Part shown: positions 56,601 through 64,000 of the stretch, piece after piece
Numbering within the stretch: position 1 is the first letter of the stretch
Layout of the letters: every line of letters begins with the position of its first letter
Assembly (NCBI GenBank): GCA_949592205.1
Contig: CATIUR010000011.1
Span: 3,162,001 to 3,226,000, forward strand
DNA: 64,000 nt
From: Helichrysum umbraculigerum
Lineage: Eukaryota; Streptophyta; Magnoliopsida; Asterales; Asteraceae
Reading direction: 5' to 3'
Program-made: the position numbers and the translations under genes
The notes under the pieces: model-generated
The model's database searches: none
The model's input: the letters and a program-made list of their open reading frames with translations, nothing else
What the model was told of the DNA's origin: nothing

Positions 56601-59600
56601 TCATTTCTTTGACTGAAAGAACCTTAAACCTATTAGATTGACCAGTTCAATGAAACGTGATCGCAAAAAGGCTTTTGTGAAAAGGTCCGCACACTGCTTA
56701 AGGGTCTCTATATGTACGACATCTATAAGGTGTTTCTCAAAGCAATCCCGTATGAAGTGGAACCTAAGTTCAATATGTTTGGTCTTAGAGTGCTGTACGG
56801 GATTGTGGGTTATAGATATAGCAGCTGTATTATCTATATAAATAGGAGTCATAGAGAGATTGAACCCGTAATCACGCAGTTGATGCTGAATCCAGAGAAC
56901 CTGAGAACAGCAACTTGCAGCAGCAACATACTCGGCTTCAGCTGTAGAAATAGCAACCGCAGTCTGCTTTTTGCACTGCCAAGAAACTAAGCGTGATCCA
57001 AGGAACTGACATCCTCCAGTAGTTGACTTCATATCTATCTTGCAGCCACCAAGATCCGAATCCGAATAGGCAGTTAACTCGAAGTTTTTCTCGTTTGAAT
57101 ACCATAGACCCAGAGATGGCCTAAAAGCGAGATATCCAAAAATGCGTTTTACTGCCTTCATATGAGACACCTTCGGATTTGCTTGAAATCGTGAGCAGAG
57201 AGAAACGGCAAACACGATATCTGGTCTTGAGGCAGTCAGGTACATGAGAGAGCCTATCATTGATCGATAGTCTTTCTCCTTGCAGTCTTCATCGTCCTCA
57301 TTAGGTCCAAGATTGTGTCTTGCTTCAATTGGAGTGCCGAAGTGTTTACAGTTGAGCAATTCATATCGCTTTAACATGTCAGTGACATATTTTGACTGGT
57401 GAATATATATTCCACTATCAGATTGCTCAACCTGTAGCCCCAGAAAGAACGTGAGTTCCCCCATAGCACTCATTTCAAACTCAGATTTCATCAGTCCTTC
57501 AAAATCTTTGCACAACTGATCATTAGTTGATCCAAAGATTATGTCGTCTACATAGACCTGCACAAGTAACAAATCCGCTCCTTCCCTTTTGATGAAAAGC
57601 GTGCTATCAATCTGTCCTCTATCAAAACCATTCTTCAGTAAGTACGTGGCAAGTCGCTCATACCAAAGTCGAGGAGATTGATGAAGACCATACAAAGCTT
57701 TCTTCAGCTTGCAAACATGATTAGGATGCTTTGGGTCTTCAAAACCGGGAGGCTGACACACATAGATCACTGCGTCAACATCTCCATATAGAAAAGCACA
57801 CTTCACGTCAAGTTGATACACTCGGAATCCTTTGAAAGAAGCATAAGCTAGAAAGATCCGAATTGATTCCAAACGAGCAACAGGAGCGAAAACTTCATCA
57901 TAGTCAATACCCTCTAGTTGACTATATCCTTGAACTACCAGACGGGCTTTGTTTCGAATAACAGCCCCACGATCATCCATTTTGTTACGGAAAACCCAAC
58001 GAGTACCCGTCAAGTGAGCACCCTTGGGTAGAGGAACAATTTCCCAAACATTCATCTTGTTTATTTGCTGTAGTTCCTCCTGCATAGCCTCGACCCAAGA
58101 TGGATCCTTTAAGGCTTGATCAACCTTTTTCGGTTCAATTTGAGACAAATGACATGAATCAATATGAGCAATAAGTCCCAAAAGCTGCTGAGCTGAAGTC
58201 TGCTTTGTTTGCTGTCGTGTTTGAACAGATGCATGAGGATCACCAATGATATCATCAATGGGGTGATCCTTATGTATACGTGTTTCTGGTATGGCACCTG
58301 GCACAAGATCCACACCCAAATTGTTCAAATCTCCCTCAGTTTCAGGAGTAGCAGCAGACTCAGGAATGACTATCTCTTCTTCTTCTCCTTCATCTTCATG
58401 AGAAAATAAGTGAGAGTAGTTCATTGTTTCTTCCACTTCATCTTCTTCTTGAGGTTCCTCTAAAGGAGGCATATTTGGATCATATGGAAGCTCCTTTGTA
58501 TAGTTGTAAACTGTTTTAGAAGGAGCTGCCGAAGATGGTGGAGTAGGAGATGGTGTTGATGGTGGTGATTTGGTAGTTGTTTTCGGTTGTGTGGGTGTTG
58601 GTGAAGGAGTAGGTGTAGGTTGTGGAGGTGTAGGATTAGTCGGTGGAGGTGCGGGTGTTGCATTAGGAGATGGGTCGGATGGTTTATTAGTAACGGGTGT
58701 ATCTTGAGAAATATCAAGCTCATGCAGTATAGAAACCAACTCTTCCGTTTCATCATCTTCCGGAATATTGAAAGAGTTGAATAGGTTTCCATAGTTGAAA
58801 AACCAATCCGGACCCGTTCCTTGAGGAGGTTCCGTATACCTTAAACACTTCACTTCAAAATGCTCTTCGATCTGATTCGTTGATTTGTTGAAGACTCTTT
58901 TGTTCGGAGAGTTGACTGCATATCCAAGAAAAATCCCTTCAACAGCTTTATCACCAAACTTAGAGACCTTATCTTTTGTAATCATGATCAGGCATGGACA
59001 CCCAAATGGTTCTAGGAACTGTAGATTTGGCTTACGGTTATTAAAAAGTTCATAACACGTTTTGTTCCTTTTCTTAACCGTGAGTACTCTGTTGAGAACA
59101 TAACAGGCAGTATTAACTGCCTCAGCCCAGAATATGATTGGTAACTTGGAGTCAGCTAACATAGTCCGAGCTGTCTCGATTATTGTCCTGTTCTTCCTTT
59201 CTGCAACTCCATTCTGTTGTGGAGTCCTCGGAGCACTAAATTGATGCTCAATACCTCTTGTAGCGCAAAACAATTCGAGAGTTGAGTTCTTGAATTCAGT
59301 TCCATTGTCGCTTCTTATCCTTTTCACCTTCAAGTTGCACAGATTTGCCAACTTGTCCAACAAGTACACCAGAATCTCAGGAGTTTCCCCTTTCGTGGTC
59401 AAAAAATAAACCCACGAAAACCTTGAGTAGTCATCAGTAACTACCAAGCAGTAAGACCGACCACCAATGCTCTTTGTAGAAACTGGACCGAAAAGATCCA
59501 TATGCAGTAGTTCCAATGGAGCATTTATGGAATTCACCTGCTTAGACTTATGGGACTTCTTACGTAACTTTCCTTTTTGGCAGGAGATACAGTCATCCTT

Positions 59601-60179
59601 TAGAGCAAATGACTGTTTCGGAACTCCTAGCACTAGATCATTTTTGGTCAAGAAATTCATTTTTCGGAAATGAATATGTCCCATTCGTCTGTGCCAAAGC
59701 AGTGAATCCTTTTCAGAAGCCTTAGACAAGAGACACGTATACTCGTTCGATGTCTCAACAGTTCTCATATTCAAAATGTAGGTGTCATCCTTTCTTGGTG
59801 CTCTCAGTAACACCCATTCTTCCGGAATGACATACCCAGGCTTCAGTATCACACACTCAGTCTTTGTGAACGCAGTTGTATAATCCTTATCACAAACCTG
59901 TGAAACACTTAGCAAGTTGTGCGTAAGCTGTTCCACGTAGTTCACATTTTCGAAACTAACATTGCCGTTAGTTAACGTTCCTCTTCCAGAAATAGTTCCC
60001 CCAGAATCTCCAGCAAAGGCAACATAACCTCCTGCATGTGGTTTAATATCCACAAGAAGAGATACATCGCCCGTCATATGTCGCGAGCAGCCGCTATCCA
60101 AATACCATTCGCTATCTTTAACGCGTTCTGACTGCTGCAACACATAAACAAAGGAGATTAGTGAGAAACGGTGACCCAA
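56601..60179 (-). CDS. pol: Copia pol of element D (protease-integrase-RT-RNase H)
   Basis: The frame is open for 1192 codons with no ATG at its beginning. Domains: aspartic protease (YLDSGCSRHMTGD, about 26-38), GAG-pre-integrase (WHRRMGHIHF, CISCQKGK), integrase DDE (MDLFGP, SDNGTEFKN, PQQNGVAERKN), Pro/Thr-rich linker (about 485-550), RT (ARLVVQGYSQLEGIDYDEVFAPVAR, YVDDIIFGST at about 878) and RNase H (YSDSDLGGCK, STAEAEYVAAASC, NTAAISITHNP). It overlaps gag by 22 bases in the -1 frame. A phase-0 CAG acceptor-like site (60135) lies just before the protease. Expression may need frameshifting or splicing. All catalytic residues are present. Confidence 0.95.
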   Translation of the reverse strand: MGHRFSLISFVYVLQQSERVKDSEWYLDSGCSRHMTGDVSLLVDIKPHAGGYVAFAGDSGGTISGRGTLTNGNVSFENVNYVEQLTHNLLSVSQVCDKDYTTAFTKTECVILKPGYVIPEEWVLLRAPRKDDTYILNMRTVETSNEYTCLLSKASEKDSLLWHRRMGHIHFRKMNFLTKNDLVLGVPKQSFALKDDCISCQKGKLRKKSHKSKQVNSINAPLELLHMDLFGPVSTKSIGGRSYCLVVTDDYSRFSWVYFLTTKGETPEILVYLLDKLANLCNLKVKRIRSDNGTEFKNSTLELFCATRGIEHQFSAPRTPQQNGVAERKNRTIIETARTMLADSKLPIIFWAEAVNTACYVLNRVLTVKKRNKTCYELFNNRKPNLQFLEPFGCPCLIMITKDKVSKFGDKAVEGIFLGYAVNSPNKRVFNKSTNQIEEHFEVKCLRYTEPPQGTGPDWFFNYGNLFNSFNIPEDDETEELVSILHELDISQDTPVTNKPSDPSPNATPAPPPTNPTPPQPTPTPSPTPTQPKTTTKSPPSTPSPTPPSSAAPSKTVYNYTKELPYDPNMPPLEEPQEEDEVEETMNYSHLFSHEDEGEEEEIVIPESAATPETEGDLNNLGVDLVPGAIPETRIHKDHPIDDIIGDPHASVQTRQQTKQTSAQQLLGLIAHIDSCHLSQIEPKKVDQALKDPSWVEAMQEELQQINKMNVWEIVPLPKGAHLTGTRWVFRNKMDDRGAVIRNKARLVVQGYSQLEGIDYDEVFAPVARLESIRIFLAYASFKGFRVYQLDVKCAFLYGDVDAVIYVCQPPGFEDPKHPNHVCKLKKALYGLHQSPRLWYERLATYLLKNGFDRGQIDSTLFIKREGADLLLVQVYVDDIIFGSTNDQLCKDFEGLMKSEFEMSAMGELTFFLGLQVEQSDSGIYIHQSKYVTDMLKRYELLNCKHFGTPIEARHNLGPNEDDEDCKEKDYRSMIGSLMYLTASRPDIVFAVSLCSRFQANPKVSHMKAVKRIFGYLAFRPSLGLWYSNEKNFELTAYSDSDLGGCKIDMKSTTGGCQFLGSRLVSWQCKKQTAVAISTAEAEYVAAASCCSQVLWIQHQLRDYGFNLSMTPIYIDNTAAISITHNPVQHSKTKHIELRFHFIRDCFEKHLIDVVHIETLKQCADLFTKAFLRSRFIELVNLIGLRFFQSKK

Positions 60180-62932
60180 GCCTTTACAGACTTAGGTCGA
60201 CCGTGGTCATCAACAATAATCACGTCAGATAGAATTTTATCTTTAAACAAATTAGAATTTTTATCTGATGTGTTATTGTTGACGACTGAAGAGTCAACAT
60301 CAGACTCTTTACGTTTCCAAACTTTTGAAGATTCGGAAATGGTAATAGAAGTAATGTTGGGCTTTTGAAGTGGCAAAGGTTTTTGCTCAACATTACTTGG
60401 TTTCGAAACAGGCTTGGGAGAGTTTGAGTGACGCCTAGGTGGAGATTTAGAAAAAGAGTTTTTATAAACAGATGTCCTAGGCATCTCTCTCCCATATCGC
60501 TGATTTGACAGCTTTGGACATTCACGGATTAAATGTCCTTGTTTCTTGCAGTAGAAACAAGAACGAGTCTCAATAAACGGTTGAGGCTGAGGAATTACCA
60601 CAGGATGTGGAGAAACATTTCTAGAACATGAACATTGAGTACACGTCTTAGAAGATGTTTGTTTTGGATGAGAGGTTGAAGTTGAAGGTTTATCATACGA
60701 AACATTTTCATTTACTGATTTTCTTTGCAAAATCTTTACAGGTGACTGTAAAGTTTGTTGTTTCGAGTTTAAAACCTTTGCTTTTCCTTTATTTGGTTGA
60801 TCCTTAATTTCAGGTTCAACCTTTGAAATCACTTTTTCAGGTTTAAATGCAACCTTCTTAACCTCCGGATACTCCTGATCCGTAATGTCCTCAATCTCAA
60901 CAATCTCCTCAACACTAACAGGAGATTCATTCTTTACTTCAACATTCTCCTTAACACTAACCGGAGATTCATGCACAGACTTAACAAACTTTGGCAAGGG
61001 GTACTCTGGCCGCATGGTTTTCTCCTTTGCCGGTTTGTTATGGTTGGTCTCTTTAGCATCTTTAGCTTTTAAACCATAGAGCTTGGACCAGTCAACTGGA
61101 ATCTCTTCAAAGCCTTCCTTAACAGGCAGGGGACAACAAGTAGTAGGAGGAGGAACTGAGTTGTATCCCAATCCCTCATTCTTTTTCCCTTTAGTACCAT
61201 GCTTGCTAAGGATTTCATTGAAGACAACTGTTGAGGAATTTGAACCTAAGATTTTACTCTTATAATTCTCATACTCAGCTTTTAAATCTGTAAGTTCTTT
61301 ATTTAAAAGTTCAATTTCAACAAGATAGCTTTTAATGGCATCTTCTTGACTAAAAACCTTAGATTTATATTTTTGAGTATCTAACCGATGAGCCTCAAGA
61401 TGATTTTCATAAAGTTTCTCATTAGCTTTTAAAAAATTATTTGAGTCGGTTAGTTTTTCATTCTTTTTCCTCAATTCAGCTGTCTCTGTCTGATATGCCT
61501 TTAAAGATTCAGTTAACTTTATGCATGAAATATAATTTAACGGTTCATCATGTACCTCATTCACAATGTGAGCCATCAGACACTGTTGGTAATGCTGGGA
61601 GACAGGCGTCCAATCTTGACTTGTAGGCTCAAAAGCAATCAGGGCATTATCAGCAATCCCTCTCTTGGTAACTTCCGTTTCTTTGGCCTTTGGAGGAGTA
61701 GACGGTGTTGTAAATCCCGATGCTGGCATTTTGGGTTTCTCGCATTCCCTGGCGAAGTGACCCAAATTTTGACAATTGTAACATCGGACCTTACTCTTGT
61801 CAAATCCAAAGCCAGTCTTTCCATCGCCCTCCAAGCTTTTACGCCCTGTCCTCTGCAAAAACTTCTGAATTCTGCGGGTGATCATTGCCACATTCCAAGT
61901 CAAATCCATTTGCTCCAGATCGTCTTCATCAAGCTGAGCATAGTCCTCCTTAGTCAACTCCAAAGTTAGATTCGGTTGAGTAACCAAATCCTTGTAAGAG
62001 CTTAAGAAAGCTGTGTAGATTGCAGCTTGCTCCTGAATAGCAGGTGAGACTTGAACCTGTTGTTGATTTGAAGAAGGTCCAGTCATAAAAACCGAATGAA
62101 TCCCATCAGAAGAAGAAGAATTCGATGAAGCATTTGTATTTGATACAAAGGCAACTCCAGATCCATAAGTCTTTCCAGAGTTGATCTGAACACCATACAC
62201 ACTAGGATTCTGAACAGCAGAACCAGACCTAGTTTCTTTCTTCTTAATCTCCATAGCGTGAGCTTGAAGATCTCCTATCAACGTATCCAAAGACATGTTT
62301 CCAAGTTCTTCATTTTCCTTTAAAAATTGAACTTTAACATCCCAAGAACTCGGCAACACATCCAGCAGCTTCTTATTTACTTCAATTGAAGGAAAAGTAT
62401 AACCTCCTTCAAACAGCTCACCAACTAACCGTGAGTACCTTGTGAATAAAGAAGTCATGTCTTCATTAGGAAGGATGTCAAAGATATCGTACTGTTTCTT
62501 AATCAGTTCGAGCTTGGCTTCCTTATACTTGTCATTTCCTCCACAACGAGTTTCAATTGCCTTCCACAAATCAAAGGCTGTTTCATGGGTTCTGAACAGC
62601 CATAGAACATCCTTGGTTAAACACATTTTGATCATTGAAAAAGTCTTTCTTTCAGTATCAAAATCTTTCTTCTCTTCGGGAGACATAGCTTTATAGGTCT
62701 TAGCAGGACGAATATTACGGTATTCCCCATCAGCTAAAGGAGCTACATAACGCTCACGTAATGGTCCCCATAATTCTGGACAATGAAAGTCAATATATTG
62801 CTCAACTCGGTCTCTCCAGTATACGTAATCCATGTCCACAGTAAATAGTGGAGGTTTATTACTTGAACCTATATCATTACTTTGTTTAATCATCTCCCTA
62901 AGTCCTCTAATATCCTCTTTATCAGCTGCCAT
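60158..62932 (-). CDS. gag: Copia gag of element D (924 aa)
   Basis: The ATG is at 62932 (MAADKEDIRG). The N-terminal half is a UBN2-type gag (YWRDRVEQYI, LWKAIETRCGG, LIKKQYDIF). Zinc knuckle 1 (CYNCQNLGHFAREC) is at about 385-398. A long coiled coil (about 475-570: ELRKKNEKLTDSNN, ELLNKELTDLKAEYEN) is followed by GLGYNSVPPP. Acidic/Lys-rich parts lead to zinc knuckle 2 (CFYCKKQGHLIREC, about 792-805). It ends HGRPKSVKAWVTVSH. Gag with two knuckles and a coiled coil, longer than usual copia gags, is typical of this lineage. It packages genomic RNA in cytoplasmic particles. Intact. Confidence 0.93.
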   Translation of the reverse strand: MAADKEDIRGLREMIKQSNDIGSSNKPPLFTVDMDYVYWRDRVEQYIDFHCPELWGPLRERYVAPLADGEYRNIRPAKTYKAMSPEEKKDFDTERKTFSMIKMCLTKDVLWLFRTHETAFDLWKAIETRCGGNDKYKEAKLELIKKQYDIFDILPNEDMTSLFTRYSRLVGELFEGGYTFPSIEVNKKLLDVLPSSWDVKVQFLKENEELGNMSLDTLIGDLQAHAMEIKKKETRSGSAVQNPSVYGVQINSGKTYGSGVAFVSNTNASSNSSSSDGIHSVFMTGPSSNQQQVQVSPAIQEQAAIYTAFLSSYKDLVTQPNLTLELTKEDYAQLDEDDLEQMDLTWNVAMITRRIQKFLQRTGRKSLEGDGKTGFGFDKSKVRCYNCQNLGHFARECEKPKMPASGFTTPSTPPKAKETEVTKRGIADNALIAFEPTSQDWTPVSQHYQQCLMAHIVNEVHDEPLNYISCIKLTESLKAYQTETAELRKKNEKLTDSNNFLKANEKLYENHLEAHRLDTQKYKSKVFSQEDAIKSYLVEIELLNKELTDLKAEYENYKSKILGSNSSTVVFNEILSKHGTKGKKNEGLGYNSVPPPTTCCPLPVKEGFEEIPVDWSKLYGLKAKDAKETNHNKPAKEKTMRPEYPLPKFVKSVHESPVSVKENVEVKNESPVSVEEIVEIEDITDQEYPEVKKVAFKPEKVISKVEPEIKDQPNKGKAKVLNSKQQTLQSPVKILQRKSVNENVSYDKPSTSTSHPKQTSSKTCTQCSCSRNVSPHPVVIPQPQPFIETRSCFYCKKQGHLIRECPKLSNQRYGREMPRTSVYKNSFSKSPPRRHSNSPKPVSKPSNVEQKPLPLQKPNITSITISESSKVWKRKESDVDSSVVNNNTSDKNSNLFKDKILSDVIIVDDHGRPKSVKAWVTVSH

Positions 62933-62970
62933 TGTAAATACTTAAACGAAAAATCAAACTTCTGATCTTA

Positions 62971-63275
62971 GCGACGTAGAGAGGTACGTCGCACAAAGAA
63001 TATGCGACGTAGACGGGTACGTCGCAAAAAGAATATGCGACGTAGATGAGTACGTCGCAAAAAGCAAATGATTCAATTAAGAATCAGAAAGTGCGACGTA
63101 GAGAGGTACGTCGCAGAATCAGGCTACGTCGCAACGCAGCGTCACAGAAGACTAATTAAAGTCAAAATAGCGACGTAGAGAGGTACGTCGCAACGGTACG
63201 TCGCACGAACTAATTAAAGTTCAAAAACACTACGTCGCACGCGACGTCGCAGCTTACGTCGCTTTGCTACGTCGC
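62971..63275 (-). promoter_or_regulatory. GCGACGTA cluster in D gag leader
   Basis: Five 22-bp units lie at 62971-62992, 63004-63025, 63037-63058, 63093-63114 and 63170-63191. Their spacers are gagagg, gacggg, gatgag, gagagg and gagagg on the plus strand. Half-sites lie at 63125, 63197, 63231, 63255 and 63268, and a fused palindrome GCGACGTCGC at 63241. The cluster occupies the transcribed leader between primer site and gag, so the units could also act as RNA hairpins. Confidence 0.85.
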
Positions 63276-63492
63276 AAAACGTGCTGAGCAGCGGCCAAAA
63301 ACCCTAAAAACGAATTTTTAAACCTAAAACCAAAACCACGAATGTCGAACGACTGAAACCTTCAAGAATCCCAATAATACTGATCGAAAACCTGTAAAAA
63401 CACAAAACAAACGTAATAAACACGAAAACTCACGAATATCACGTTCTTTTATATCCCAAACTCGATCCAAATCGCCAAAACGAGCACTTTCT

Positions 63493-63504
63493 GCTCTGAT
63501 ACCA
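63493..63504 (-). other. Primer binding site of element D
   Basis: The minus-strand text TGGTATCAGAGC lies 2 bases from the 5' LTR and is complementary to initiator Met tRNA. Confidence 0.92.
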
Positions 63505-63506
63505 GT

Positions 63507-63915
63507 TGTTTGTCCCGTACTTAGGATCTAGAACGAACCGAGTCACTCTAATTGCTAGCGGAAATAACAATTAGATCACGAATAATCACACGAACAATCA
63601 ATACGCAATCAATATCAAACGAACGTAATATTATTGCTTATAGTCGATCAGATTACAGAGAATTTCGACAAATTACGTTTAGGGTTTCGTCAACCCTAAA
63701 ACAGAAAACACAAATCGTTTTTATACAAAAACTGGCACCTGCGACGTAGCACGCTACGTCGCAGGCCCAAGCCCATGCGACGTCTGCTACGTCGCAGGCC
63801 CAATACCTGACGTCGCACCTGCGACGTAGTGCGCTACGTCGCAGGAGTCAGAAATGCTAATCTAAATACAAACTACGAGCTAGACCAACTGACAGACACT
63901 AAACATGTACTAACA
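63507..63915 (-). repeat. 5' LTR of element D
   Basis: The 409 bp show no difference from 51372-51780 by my reading. Motif units are at 63741-63762 and 63821-63842, the 19-bp unit at 63777-63795 and TATA at 63719-63725. This copy would drive transcription of the element. Confidence 0.95.
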
Positions 63916-64000
63916 TTAAGGCATCGGCGACAACATTCGCCTTACCTGGATGATAGCGAATTTCGCAATCGTAATCAGTGAGCAACTCGACCCATCGACG
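63916..64000 (-). pseudogene. pol: Gypsy pol of E2, RNase H end (continuation)
   Basis: After the TTAAG duplication the E2 frame resumes (WVELLTDYDCEIRYHPGK, VVADALSRKE), matching E1 pol at 12670-12760. It runs off the window end. Confidence 0.88.

Larger units (their letters stand above)
51372..63915 (-). mobile_element. Copia element D, complete and apparently intact (12.5 kb)
   Basis: This is a minus-strand Sirevirus-like copia: 5' LTR 63507-63915, primer site 63493-63504, leader with motif array, gag 62932-60158, pol to 56601, 2.1-kb spacer, ORF3 54511-51821, polypurine tract and 3' LTR 51372-51780. The target duplication TTAAG is at 51367-51371 and 63916-63920. I compared the two 409-bp LTRs base by base and found no difference. 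All three genes are open, so D is very young and may be autonomous. Seventeen full motif units are spread over four non-coding places. Confidence 0.95.

Overview
This window is intergenic plant chromosomal DNA made almost entirely of nested retrotransposons. I see no convincing host gene, tRNA, rRNA or CRISPR array. The copia elements are primed by the plant initiator-Met tRNA sequence (TGGTATCAGAGC), and their domain order (Sirevirus-like copia, chromodomain gypsy, plant L1 LINE) indicates a eudicot. The unusual third ORF of the copia elements is, to my recollection, abundant in Asteraceae assemblies as unnamed proteins. That lineage call is an inference and was not searched.

Layout. A gypsy LTR (1-1773, minus) precedes unassigned DNA and a 5' half copia element 'C' (3181-6684, plus). 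Next come an unassigned promoter-like, LTR-like block (6685-8522) and a truncated Tekay-like gypsy 'E1' (8523-15371, minus). An old copia element 'B' (minus) runs from 15372 to 47604 and continues beyond the window. B's third ORF was hit by copia element 'A' (17927-39857, plus; 5-bp target duplication GCTGT). A in turn received a solo gypsy LTR 'F' (23155-25721) and a full-length L1 LINE 'G' (31536-39189, minus). B was also hit by gypsy 'E2' (from 47605, minus). E2's pol was then split by copia element 'D' (51372-63915, minus; target duplication TTAAG). D's two 409-bp LTRs look identical and its three ORFs are open, so it is the youngest insertion. The order is B oldest, then A and E2, then D; G and F are younger than A.

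The copia elements A, B and D share one plan: LTR, gag (two CCHC knuckles plus coiled coil), pol, spacer, then a large extra gene (ORF3) on the same strand before the 3' LTR. ORF3 has a conserved N-terminal domain of about 230 residues, basic and coiled-coil middle parts, and a conserved C-terminal domain. It has no visible signal peptide or membrane anchor.

The most interesting signal is non-coding. Each family carries dense arrays of its own short palindromic motif next to the LTR TATA box, and in D also in the gag leader and upstream of ORF3. In D the unit is two 8-bp half-sites (GCGACGTA and its complement) separated by exactly 6 variable bases, seen 17 times. In element C a different GCGA half-site uses the same 8-6-8 geometry. 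Two gypsy copies with nearly identical pol (E1, E2) carry entirely different arrays, one resembling copia B/C and the other copia D. This looks like a cis-element/trans-factor system shared or mimicked between unrelated retrotransposons, possibly with ORF3 as the trans-factor. That functional link is a hypothesis.
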